In this document: positions 1-5,343 of the stretch, one piece after another
Layout: each line of letters opens with the position of its first letter
Position numbering within the stretch: the first letter of the stretch is position 1
NCBI GenBank assembly: GCA_041642315.1
Contig: JBEPWQ010000246.1
Location: 1-6,046 of the forward strand
Length of the DNA stretch: 6,046 bases
Reading direction: 5' to 3'
From: JAABSQ01 sp041642315
GTDB lineage: Bacteria > Desulfobacterota > Desulfobacteria > Desulfobacterales > Desulfococcaceae
Notes under the pieces: model-generated
The model's database searches: none
Seen by the model: the letters and a program-made list of their open reading frames with translations, nothing else
Told to the model about the DNA's origin: nothing
Made by a program: the position numbers and the translations under genes

Positions 1-2104
1 CCACGGAAAAGCCGTCGAACCGCTCGGCGAATGCATCGGCCAGAATGATGTTGGAGGGGATTTCGCACATGACATAGACTTCCAGGTCCTTTTTGCCCCG
101 TTCCAGGCCGAAATCGGCCATGACTTCAAGGACCCGGTCGGCTTCTTCCAGGGTGCGGCAGAAGGGAATCATCACGATCACGTTGGAAAGCCCGATCTCC
201 TCCCGCACCTTGTGAATAGCCCGGCATTCCAGACCGAATCCTTCCCGGTATTCGTCGCTGTAGTACCGGGAGGCGCCGCGAAATCCAAGCATCGGGTTGG
301 CCTCTTCGGGTTCATAGAGATGCCCGCCGATCAGATCGGCGTATTCATTGGTTTTGAAATCGCTCATCCGGACGATGACCGGCTTGGGATATCGGGATGC
401 GGCGATTTTGGCGATGCCCCGGGCGAGGTGGTCGACAAAATAGTCGGTCTTGTTGTCGTATCCTCGGGTCAATTCCTTGATCTTGTCGATGACCTCGTCA
501 TCTTCGAGGTCCTCGAAATCGACCAGAGCCATGGGATGGATTTTGATGATATTGTTGATGATGAACTCCATTCGGGCCAGGCCGATGCCGTCGGCCGGCA
601 GCCGCCACCAGCGAAAGGCGGCCGGCGGACTGGCGATGTTCATCATAATCTGGGTTTCGGTCTCGGGGATCTCCTCCAGATCGATATCTTCTTCCTCATA
701 ATCGAGAATCCCTTCATACACATGGCCCTGATCGCCTTCGGCGCAGGAAAGGGTAATCTCCCGGTCCGAGTCGAGGACGTCTGTGGCTTCGCCCGTGCCC
801 ACGATGGCGGGGATCCCCAGCTCGCGGCTCACGATGGCCGCATGGCAGGTCCGGCCGCCGTGATCGGTGATGATGCCGGCGGCCCGCTTCATGATGGGGA
901 CCCAGTCGGGGTCGGTCATTTCGGTGACCAGAATGGCGTCGTCTTCGAATTGGTCGATCTGTTCGGCGCTTTCGATTTTGCAGACCTTTCCGGCGGCGAC
1001 GGCGTCGCCGATGGCGAGACCGGTGACCAGCCTTTCGCCGGTTTCCTGAAGGGAATAGGTCTTGAGGGTTTCGGCGCTCTTCTGGGACTGGACCGTCTCC
1101 GGTCGGGCCTGGACGATATACAGATCGCCGGAATCGCCGTCCTTGGCCCACTCCATGTCCATCGGCTTGTCGTAGTGGTTTTCGATCACCACCGCCCATC
1201 GGGCGAGCTGGAGGATCTCCTCATCTTTCAGTACAAACGAAAGGCGCTCTTTTTTGGGGGTGTCGATGTTCTTGGTGGTCTCGCTGCCGCCTTTGGCATA
1301 CACCATCTTTTTTTCTTTGGCGCCCAGAGTCTTTTCAATCAGCGGCTTGAATTCCCGGTTTTCGAGAAGGGGTTTGAAGATTTGGTATTCGTCCGGATTG
1401 ACCGTCCCCTGAACCACGTTTTCGCCCAGGCCCCAGGCGGCGTTGATCACCACCACATCCGGAAAACCGGTGTCGGTGTCGATGGAAAACATGACGCCGG
1501 AGCCGCTCTTGTCCGAACGGACCATTTCCTGCACCCCGATGGAGAGGGCCACCTTCATGTGGTCGAAGCCCTGTTCTTCCCGGTAGGAGATGGCCCGGTC
1601 GGTAAACAGAGATGCGTAGCACTTTCGGCAGGCGTCCATCAGGTCTTCTTCGCCGGAGATGTTTAAAAAGGTCTCCTGCTGGCCGGCGAAACTGGCTTCG
1701 GGCAGGTCTTCGGCCGTGGCGCTGCTTCGGACGGCGGTGTCCACTTCGGATGTGTCGCATCGCTTGCTCAGCTCCCGATAGGCTTCTCCGATCGCTGTTT
1801 GAATGTCTTCCGGGAATTTCCCTTTTTTAAAGAGGCTTCGAATCGATTTGCCCACTTCTTCGAGGGATTTGCTTTCATTTTTCATCTCGCCGAGCAGCGA
1901 TTCTATCTGATCGGTAAGCTCATTGGCGGAAAGAAAGTCCCGGTAGGCCCGGGCGGTGGTGGCGAACCCGTCCGGAACCCGCACCCCTTCTTCCTTGAGA
2001 TTGGCGATCATTTCTCCCATGGAGGCGTTTTTCCCGCCCACCTGGGATACATCTTCTGAATCGAGGTCCTCGAACCATCGAATATAGGCATCATTGTTTG
2101 CCAT
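1..2104 (-). CDS. ppsA: Phosphoenolpyruvate synthase (pyruvate, water dikinase), C-terminus cut by window edge
   Basis: PEP synthase converts pyruvate, ATP and water to PEP, AMP and phosphate in the cytoplasm, feeding gluconeogenesis. My minus-strand reading gives 701 codons without a stop, beginning MANNDAYIRWFEDLD. The ATP-binding N-terminal domain carries GGKNASMGEM (residues 23-32) and RSSATAEDLP (from residue 126), and ends near QARPETV (332-338). The swivelling phosphohistidine domain has GGRTCHAAIVSRELGIPA, whose His falls at residue 421, the same number as the catalytic His of E. coli PpsA. Thr419 is the residue that PEP synthase regulatory protein modifies in that family. The C-terminal TIM barrel shows GLARMEF with Arg511, then NPMLGFRG and CEIPSN. 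The reading stops at FDGFSV, so roughly 100 residues, including the expected catalytic Cys, lie outside the window. The start is supported by AGGAGA seven bases upstream. A BON-domain gene precedes it on the same strand by 88 bases. Confidence 0.96.
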   Translation of the reverse strand, partial: MANNDAYIRWFEDLDSEDVSQVGGKNASMGEMIANLKEEGVRVPDGFATTARAYRDFLSANELTDQIESLLGEMKNESKSLEEVGKSIRSLFKKGKFPEDIQTAIGEAYRELSKRCDTSEVDTAVRSSATAEDLPEASFAGQQETFLNISGEEDLMDACRKCYASLFTDRAISYREEQGFDHMKVALSIGVQEMVRSDKSGSGVMFSIDTDTGFPDVVVINAAWGLGENVVQGTVNPDEYQIFKPLLENREFKPLIEKTLGAKEKKMVYAKGGSETTKNIDTPKKERLSFVLKDEEILQLARWAVVIENHYDKPMDMEWAKDGDSGDLYIVQARPETVQSQKSAETLKTYSLQETGERLVTGLAIGDAVAAGKVCKIESAEQIDQFEDDAILVTEMTDPDWVPIMKRAAGIITDHGGRTCHAAIVSRELGIPAIVGTGEATDVLDSDREITLSCAEGDQGHVYEGILDYEEEDIDLEEIPETETQIMMNIASPPAAFRWWRLPADGIGLARMEFIINNIIKIHPMALVDFEDLEDDEVIDKIKELTRGYDNKTDYFVDHLARGIAKIAASRYPKPVIVRMSDFKTNEYADLIGGHLYEPEEANPMLGFRGASRYYSDEYREGFGLECRAIHKVREEIGLSNVIVMIPFCRTLEEADRVLEVMADFGLERGKKDLEVYVMCEIPSNIILADAFAERFDGFSV

Positions 2105-2111
2105 TGTCTTC

Positions 2112-2133
2112 TCTCCTGAGCGCTTGCTCCTGA
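2112..2133 (-). promoter_or_regulatory. ppsA ribosome binding site, with a duplicated SD-like heptamer
   Basis: On the minus strand AGGAGA (2112-2117) lies seven bases before the ppsA ATG and is a good Shine-Dalgarno sequence. The heptamer TCAGGAG occurs twice, at 2113-2119 and 2127-2133, exactly 14 bases apart, so a second SD-like copy sits too far upstream to serve this ATG directly. The spacer between the copies can form a small GAGC/GCTC hairpin. The proximal site is well supported; any role for the distal copy is inference. Confidence 0.7.
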
Positions 2134-2135
2134 CG

Positions 2136-2171
2136 TGCGGGGCTGATCCGCAGTACATAAAAACCTCAGCC
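2136..2171 (-). other. Possible hairpin/pseudoknot in the ppsA leader
   Basis: In the 88-base gap between the BON gene and ppsA, a perfect 5-bp stem (TGCGG/CCGCA, 2136-2140 with 2148-2152) closes a 7-base loop. Six bases of that loop (2141-2146) are exactly complementary to 2166-2171, so the two pairings together would make an H-type pseudoknot or two competing stems. The arms are short and chance is a real possibility. I saw no clear promoter and no convincing terminator in this gap, so BON and ppsA may be co-transcribed. Confidence 0.3.
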
Positions 2172-2192
2172 GGGCTCGCACTTCCGTCCTGT

Positions 2193-3668
2193 TTAATAAT
2201 AAGAGGGTGGGCCGTACACGAAATCGAGTAAATTGACGACCTTTTCGGCTCCGGCTTCCCGGGCGTTTTGAACGGCCTCATTCAATTCCCGAATGCTGGT
2301 GACATTTCCGGCCAGCGTGACGACACCGTCTTCCACGGTAACGATGATGTCGTCCGCGTCCAAATATGGACTCCAGCGAAGCTCGGAGATCACATTTTCC
2401 CTCAATTCGCGGTCGCTTTCCACAATGTCATCGCTTTCCGGCTTGGCATCATCGGAAATATCGAGGTTGTTGTCCACCGCCACAACCCCTTTCACCCCCG
2501 AGACGACCTCTTCGGTCCGGGCCGCTTCATAGCGGGAGTCGGCCGATCCGTACAGATACGCCTTTGCATTTTTCACATCGACGACCACATCGAACCGGTG
2601 TACATCGGGAGTGCGCTTCAGGGCCTTTTGAATGCGGTTTTCCAGGGTATCGTCTTCGGCGATTCGGTCCGGCCGAACCCGAAGGAAGTTTCTGACCCGC
2701 CACACCCCCACCGTGTTCTCCGCATCTTTTGCTGCGGCCCGTTTCGCCTCGAGGTTGTCTACCACCCCGCTGAGGGTGACCACCCCGTCTTCCACCATCG
2801 GGGTCACATTGAAGGATTTGACCCGGGGATCGTTTCGAAATGCGGTCTTCAAGGCGGATTCGATCTTTTCGTCTTCGGCGGCCTGAAATTCGGAATCCTT
2901 TCGCATTTCATCTCTCAGCAGCCAGTTGACCGTCAGCTTTTCGGAATCCACCGCCTGGACCCCGACCACCCGGGCTTTATTTAAAGCCCGGGTTTTTTCC
3001 AGAAGGCTCCCCACCGTGCCGGACAATTCCACCAGCCGGTCTTTTACGGCGACATCGATCAGGGCGTCGTCGATCCAGAGGTCCCAGGCCAGCCGCTCCT
3101 GAATCTCCTGACGGATTTCTCTGTCGGACCGCCGGGTTCGGCTTTCCACGACGAGGTTGTTGGTGAGCTTTTCAACCCCGCGAACCCCTTTTGCAACCTT
3201 TCCGACCAGACGTTTTTCCGCCCAGGAATCGACATCCCCGGTCAGGGTGACGGCTCCGTTCCGAACCTGAACCTCGACCTCAAATGCCTCGGCGGCCGGA
3301 TCTATGGCCAGGGCTTCGCGAATGTCATCCTTGAGCGCCTCGTCTTCCCGATCTTCAGGCTGAATGTCGATTTGGTTGACCACCGCACGGACCCCGCGTA
3401 TGGAGCCCGCCACTTCGGCGGCCCGCTCCCGGGCCAGAATATTATCTACCGTTCCGTCGAGAATCGCGGTTTTCTCCTCGACCGTCACCTGAATCAATTG
3501 GGCCGGCACTCCCCGCTCATGTTTCAGCTGGGTTCGAATGGCGCTTTCGATCTCTCGGGGTTTCAGTCCCTGGGCGGATACCTGTGCTGCAGCCAGTAAA
3601 ATCGCCATTATGGCGATGGCTGTGGGCCAAGGTCGACCCAAATGGAATACGAGTCTCTTCCGCTTCAT
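2193..3668 (-). CDS. Exported protein made of six tandem BON domains
   Basis: The 491-residue protein starts with a Sec-type signal peptide: basic MKRKR, a hydrophobic stretch at about residues 16-29, and a likely cleavage after VSA at residue 32. No other membrane segment is visible, so it should be periplasmic. The rest is six BON modules at about 38-102, 109-173, 182-248, 266-331, 340-404 and 419-483. Each has the beta-hairpin signature with a central glycine (DGTV, TGDV, SGTV, SGVV, YGSA, AGNV), and the first five have a following G-V turn and hydrophobic strand. BON domains, as in OsmY, are thought to bind phospholipid or envelope surfaces; that role here is inferred from the family. The linkers are very acidic. 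The last module has GAEKVVNLL where the others have GV turns, and the protein ends in an aromatic YGPPSYY tail. The start is set by AAGGAGG seven bases upstream. It is divergent from a response regulator, which might control it. Confidence 0.93.
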   Translation of the reverse strand: MKRKRLVFHLGRPWPTAIAIMAILLAAAQVSAQGLKPREIESAIRTQLKHERGVPAQLIQVTVEEKTAILDGTVDNILARERAAEVAGSIRGVRAVVNQIDIQPEDREDEALKDDIREALAIDPAAEAFEVEVQVRNGAVTLTGDVDSWAEKRLVGKVAKGVRGVEKLTNNLVVESRTRRSDREIRQEIQERLAWDLWIDDALIDVAVKDRLVELSGTVGSLLEKTRALNKARVVGVQAVDSEKLTVNWLLRDEMRKDSEFQAAEDEKIESALKTAFRNDPRVKSFNVTPMVEDGVVTLSGVVDNLEAKRAAAKDAENTVGVWRVRNFLRVRPDRIAEDDTLENRIQKALKRTPDVHRFDVVVDVKNAKAYLYGSADSRYEAARTEEVVSGVKGVVAVDNNLDISDDAKPESDDIVESDRELRENVISELRWSPYLDADDIIVTVEDGVVTLAGNVTSIRELNEAVQNAREAGAEKVVNLLDFVYGPPSYY

Positions 3669-3675
3669 GCCGGAG

Positions 3676-3682
3676 CCTCCTT
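3676..3682 (-). promoter_or_regulatory. Ribosome binding site of the six-BON gene
   Basis: AAGGAGG on the minus strand lies seven bases before the ATG. This near-perfect anti-16S match fixes the start at 3668 and implies efficient translation. I found no convincing promoter in the bases upstream of it. Confidence 0.85.
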
Positions 3683-3865
3683 TTTCTGTGGAATTTGGTA
3701 TTCAAGAACGATAGATGTGCGGACCTGTTGGAATTTTTGGAAAGAACCTCCCTTGCCTTATCGAGAAATATTTAGAATTATTTGGTATCTTAAACCTGCC
3801 ATATCGGCGATCTTCGGTAAATGGGGCAAATTCAGTATATTGGATTTTGAACGATAAAGATACCG

Positions 3866-3922
3866 CCCGAAACACCTCGAAAGCGGTGAGGGAAACGACG
3901 GGAAACCTTGCTGTTCGTGCAA
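3866..3922 (+). ncRNA. Candidate structured RNA: GNRA-capped hairpin inside a CCCG/CGGG stem plus a second hairpin
   Basis: CCCG (3866-3869) pairs with CGGG (3899-3902). Between them, after AAA, is CACCTC-GAAA-GCGGTG (3873-3888): five base pairs, one mismatch and a GAAA tetraloop. A second hairpin, TTGC/GCAA, follows at 3908-3922. The order stem, AAA, GAAA-capped hairpin, purine-rich junction, stem resembles the first half of the cyclic-di-GMP-I (GEMM) riboswitch. The conserved GEMM nucleotides and the tetraloop receptor are not matched, so I do not call it one. The strand is assumed from the downstream regulator; GNRA loops make sense only in this orientation. No ORF with a ribosome binding site covers this region. 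Confidence 0.3.
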
Positions 3923-3938
3923 ATACAGAGTTTTTCAC

Positions 3939-3973
3939 CAGTACTTACTGAATACACCCTATACCAATACACC
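3939..3973. promoter_or_regulatory. Palindrome and short direct repeats upstream of the response regulator
   Basis: CAGTA-CT-TACTG (3939-3950) is a perfect 5-bp-arm palindrome. Directly after it AATACACC occurs twice, at 3951-3958 and 3966-3973, 15 bases apart. The second copy overlaps TACACCG (3968-3974), which is mirrored by CGGTGTA at 4013-4019. These are operator-like patterns, and the protein that would bind them is unknown. Confidence 0.3.
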
Positions 3974-3984
3974 GAATTAGCCTC

Positions 3985-4015
3985 TATTATCCGGAAACAT
4001 GGTAATATAATCCGG
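3985..4015 (+). promoter_or_regulatory. Tandem TATTATCCGG / TATAATCCGG boxes with a possible -10
   Basis: Two decamers, 3985-3994 and 4006-4015, agree at nine of ten positions and are 21 bp apart, two helical turns. The second begins with a perfect TATAAT (4006-4011), a plausible -10 element. No good -35 lies 16-18 bases upstream of it, which would suit an activator-dependent promoter. Transcription from this site would leave only a very short leader before the response regulator. The promoter assignment is inference; the repeats are directly visible. Confidence 0.35.
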
Positions 4016-4018
4016 TGT

Positions 4019-4025
4019 AAGGAGG
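4019..4025 (+). promoter_or_regulatory. Ribosome binding site of the response regulator
   Basis: AAGGAGG ends seven bases before the ATG at 4033 and decides that start. It lies just downstream of the tandem boxes and 23 bases past the right arm of the long inverted repeat. Confidence 0.85.
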
Positions 4026-4032
4026 GCCTGAA

Positions 4033-4689
4033 ATGGCTAAAAAATTTAGGGTCGTGGTTGCTGAAGACCATACCATTCTTCGGGAAGGACTGGTCACGCT
4101 TCTCGATTCTCTCAATGACATTGAAGTCGTAGGACAGGCCGAGGACGGACTCAAGGCGATTCGTGCCGTCGAGAAACTCACCCCCGATCTTCTGATGATC
4201 GATCTTTCCATGCCCAAAATGAACGGCATCGCCGCGATAAAGGATATCAAAAGCCGATATCCGGATACCAAGATTCTCGTGCTCACCGTCCACAAATCCG
4301 AAACCTATATACTGGAAACCTTTCAGGCGGGCGCGGACGGATATTGCCTCAAGTATGCCAATTACGACGAACTCCAGATGGCGATACGCCATGTGCTGTC
4401 GGGCAAGCCCTATCTGAGCCCGGAGGTGTCTGAAAAGGTGCTGGAAGGATATCTCGAGGGCAGGAAAACCCTCAAAGAGAATAGCACATGGGACAACCTG
4501 ACGCAGCGGGAGAAAGAGATCTTAAAGATGGTGGGCGAAGGCCATACCAACAAGCAGATCGCCGATTTCCTCTGCATCAGCGTCAAAACAGTGGACAAAC
4601 ATCGTGCCAACTTAATGAAAAAGCTGGATATACATAATGCTGCCAATCTGACCGCCTATGCCATTGAGCGGGGCCTGGTTACGCGTTAA
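4033..4689 (+). CDS. NarL/FixJ-family two-component response regulator (REC + LuxR-type HTH)
   Basis: The 218-residue protein is full length for this family. The receiver domain (about 5-120) has the acidic pocket Glu11/Asp12, the phosphoacceptor Asp57 in LLMIDLSMPKMNG, the switch Thr85 in ILVLT and the conserved Lys107 in GYCLK. The C-terminal LuxR-type helix-turn-helix (about 155-215) begins LTQREKEILKMVGEGHTNKQ, with the recognition helix in SVKTVDKHRANLMKKL. It should bind DNA, probably as a dimer, after phosphorylation by a sensor kinase. No kinase lies next to it in this window, so its signal is unknown. It is divergent from the six-BON gene, and the repeats upstream of it (3939-4015) are candidate binding sites for itself or another regulator. 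The family call is certain; the target genes are not known. Confidence 0.95.
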   Translation: MAKKFRVVVAEDHTILREGLVTLLDSLNDIEVVGQAEDGLKAIRAVEKLTPDLLMIDLSMPKMNGIAAIKDIKSRYPDTKILVLTVHKSETYILETFQAGADGYCLKYANYDELQMAIRHVLSGKPYLSPEVSEKVLEGYLEGRKTLKENSTWDNLTQREKEILKMVGEGHTNKQIADFLCISVKTVDKHRANLMKKLDIHNAANLTAYAIERGLVTR

Positions 4690-4693
4690 GTAT

Positions 4694-4733
4694 AACCCCC
4701 GCCCAACAGGAAAAACCGGGTGTTCGTTCTTTT
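4694..4733 (+). terminator. Probable rho-independent terminator after the response regulator
   Basis: Five bases after the stop codon, 4694-4701 pairs with 4717-4724 (seven pairs and one C-T mismatch) around a 15-base A-rich loop. It is followed by TTCTTTT (4727-4733). The stem is modest. On the minus strand there is no T run after it, so it probably serves only the regulator. It lies in the 71-base gap before the convergent small membrane gene. Confidence 0.45.
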
Positions 4734-4760
4734 AATTACAGGTTCTCGTTTTTATTCAGT

Positions 4761-5015
4761 TTACCTACGCTTTCTCAAACCGTTCGACCGATTCGGGGAA
4801 GAAGTGCGCCTTCGGACCGGGACCGGTTCGGGGTTCCTGTGCCGCGTATTGCGAATGATGCCTGCCACAAACAGCAATATGGCCGCCGAAAAAGCCCCGA
4901 CAATCGGCAGGCTTCCCGCCGTTCCACTCCATATATCGGCAACGAACAGCATGAAGACGGCAAATCCCGCGCAGAAACCGAGGACCGCTTCCAGTTTTGT
5001 ATCGGTGTTCTTCAT
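4761..5015 (-). CDS. Small two-helix membrane protein with a basic C-terminal tail, function unknown
   Basis: I do not recognise the family. The 84-residue product has two hydrophobic segments, about residues 9-29 (ending FVADIW) and 37-56 (LPIVGAF to AGII), joined by a short SGTAGS turn. A 28-residue tail rich in Arg and Lys follows (VRRR, LRKRR) and is proline- and serine-containing. The charge pattern predicts both ends in the cytoplasm. I chose the ATG at 5015 because AAAGGAG lies five bases upstream; a longer in-frame start at 5048 would place that ribosome binding site inside the gene. It is divergent from rubrerythrin and convergent with the response regulator. The real-gene call rests on the ribosome binding site and the clean membrane topology. 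The tail could contact nucleic acid, lipid headgroups or a partner, which is speculation. Confidence 0.7.
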   Translation of the reverse strand: MKNTDTKLEAVLGFCAGFAVFMLFVADIWSGTAGSLPIVGAFSAAILLFVAGIIRNTRHRNPEPVPVRRRTSSPNRSNGLRKRR

Positions 5016-5020
5016 AATTT

Positions 5021-5027
5021 CTCCTTT
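5021..5027 (-). promoter_or_regulatory. Ribosome binding site of the small membrane protein
   Basis: AAAGGAG on the minus strand, five bases before the ATG at 5015, selects this start over the upstream in-frame ATG at 5048. Confidence 0.7.
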
Positions 5028-5052
5028 CATTGAAAAAAGAATGACCAATCAG

Positions 5053-5186
5053 ACTCTTGCCTAGAGTATCTGATAATATAGAACAGGCAAAACTCAGTGG
5101 CCATGGGCCAAATTACCCATTCGAGTGACGGAAATCACCCCAACAGGGCAAATACGTAAAAGACCGTATTGAACCTTGCCGGGCAA
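5053..5186. promoter_or_regulatory. Cluster of short inverted repeats and TTGCC/GGCAA motifs in the divergent gap
   Basis: The gap between the small membrane gene and rubrerythrin (5016-5343) has no ORF with a ribosome binding site. Its first part holds ACTCT-TGCCT-AGAGT (5053-5067), TGGCC-ATG-GGCCA (5098-5110), ATGGG/CCCAT (5103-5120), GTGA/TCAC (5125-5138), a bulged stem GGCA-AATACG / CGTATT-TGCC (5147-5180) and TTGCC-G-GGCAA (5176-5186). The pentamer TTGCC or its complement GGCAA occurs five times in 130 bases. An AT-rich core, GATAATATAG (5072-5081), could supply a -10 element to either strand, but I see no good -35. Confidence 0.35.
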
Positions 5187-5197
5187 TCATGAATAAA

Positions 5198-5267
5198 GTG
5201 CCGAGGCAGTGTGTCGATTATATCCGCCGGATATGGTTTTTATCGATGATGTCGGCACATGCTTTTT
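5198..5267 (+). ncRNA. Candidate RNA element: 61-base nested stem followed by T5, upstream of rubrerythrin
   Basis: Three helices stack. The outer one is GTGCCGA/TCGGCAC (5198-5204 with 5252-5258, seven perfect pairs). The middle one is TCGAT/ATCGA (5214-5218 with 5242-5246) plus two G-T pairs. The inner one is ATATCC-GCC-GGATAT (5220-5234). That makes 18 Watson-Crick pairs and two wobbles in 61 bases, interrupted by two asymmetric loops. TTTTT follows at 5263-5267. It could be an attenuator in the rubrerythrin leader, the terminator of a small RNA starting upstream, or a large operator. Its 3' end is 76 bases before the rubrerythrin ATG. The pairing is visible; transcription and function are inferred. 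Confidence 0.4.
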
Positions 5268-5322
5268 CGCAGGCGGAGGAATCGTCTACATATTAAATTA
5301 AGAGAAATCATCTACTATTTTA

Positions 5323-5330
5323 AAAGGAGG
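5323..5330 (+). promoter_or_regulatory. Ribosome binding site of rubrerythrin, with unusually long spacing
   Basis: AAAGGAGG lies 13 bases before the ATG at 5344, longer than the usual 5-9 seen for the other genes here. No ATG, GTG or TTG lies between it and the chosen start; an ATT codon at 5341 is the only in-frame near-start. The protein begins well at the chosen ATG compared with the rubrerythrin fold, so I keep it. Confidence 0.65.
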
Positions 5331-5343
5331 GAAACACGGAATT

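Larger units (their letters stand above)
3813..3995. repeat. Long imperfect inverted repeat in the divergent BON/response regulator intergenic region
   Basis: The arm 3813-3843 pairs with 3964-3995. The inner 18 bases (3826-3843 against 3964-3981) match at 15 positions. Pairing continues outward through GGG/CTC and AA/TT, then CGGTAA against TTATCCG with one bulged base. By hand I count about 24 Watson-Crick pairs and two G-T pairs over 31 positions, with a 120-base interior. The interior has its own hairpins (3866-3922). An octamer in the left arm (3830-3837, ATTCAGTA) can instead pair perfectly with 3946-3953, giving an alternative fold. No target-site duplication is visible at the ends and there is no transposase, so a MITE is not proven. 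A structured RNA or a large operator are the alternatives. Confidence 0.5.

Noticed and set aside
212..1666. 484-codon open frame on the plus strand
   Set aside because: It lies antisense to ppsA, whose minus-strand reading contains the conserved catalytic motifs. The plus frame has no family features and is a GC-driven shadow.
2268..2984. 238-codon plus-strand open frame
   Set aside because: It is antisense to the six-BON gene, with no ribosome binding site or recognisable domain.
3784..3864. 8-bp inverted repeat GGTATCTT / AAGATACC
   Set aside because: It is short with a 65-base loop, crosses the stronger 31-base arm pairing, and is compatible with chance.
3866..3922. Calling the hairpin region a true cyclic-di-GMP riboswitch
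   Set aside because: Only the topology agrees. The conserved GEMM bases and tetraloop receptor are missing, so it is kept as an unnamed candidate.
3715..3951. 78-codon plus-strand ORF in the divergent gap
   Set aside because: It has no ribosome binding site before its ATG, no domain, and crosses the inverted-repeat structure. An overlapping minus-strand ORF of the same length is equally unsupported.
3813..3995. Calling the inverted repeat an IS or MITE
   Set aside because: There is no transposase and no target-site duplication at the arm ends, and the genome copy number cannot be seen from here.
3832..4392. 186-codon minus-strand open frame over the regulator start
   Set aside because: It is mostly antisense to the receiver domain. 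Its resemblance to a plus-strand frame comes from the inverted repeat, not from real coding.
4720..5064. 114-codon plus-strand ORF
   Set aside because: It lies antisense to the small membrane gene and lacks a ribosome binding site, while the minus-strand gene has a good one and clear membrane helices.
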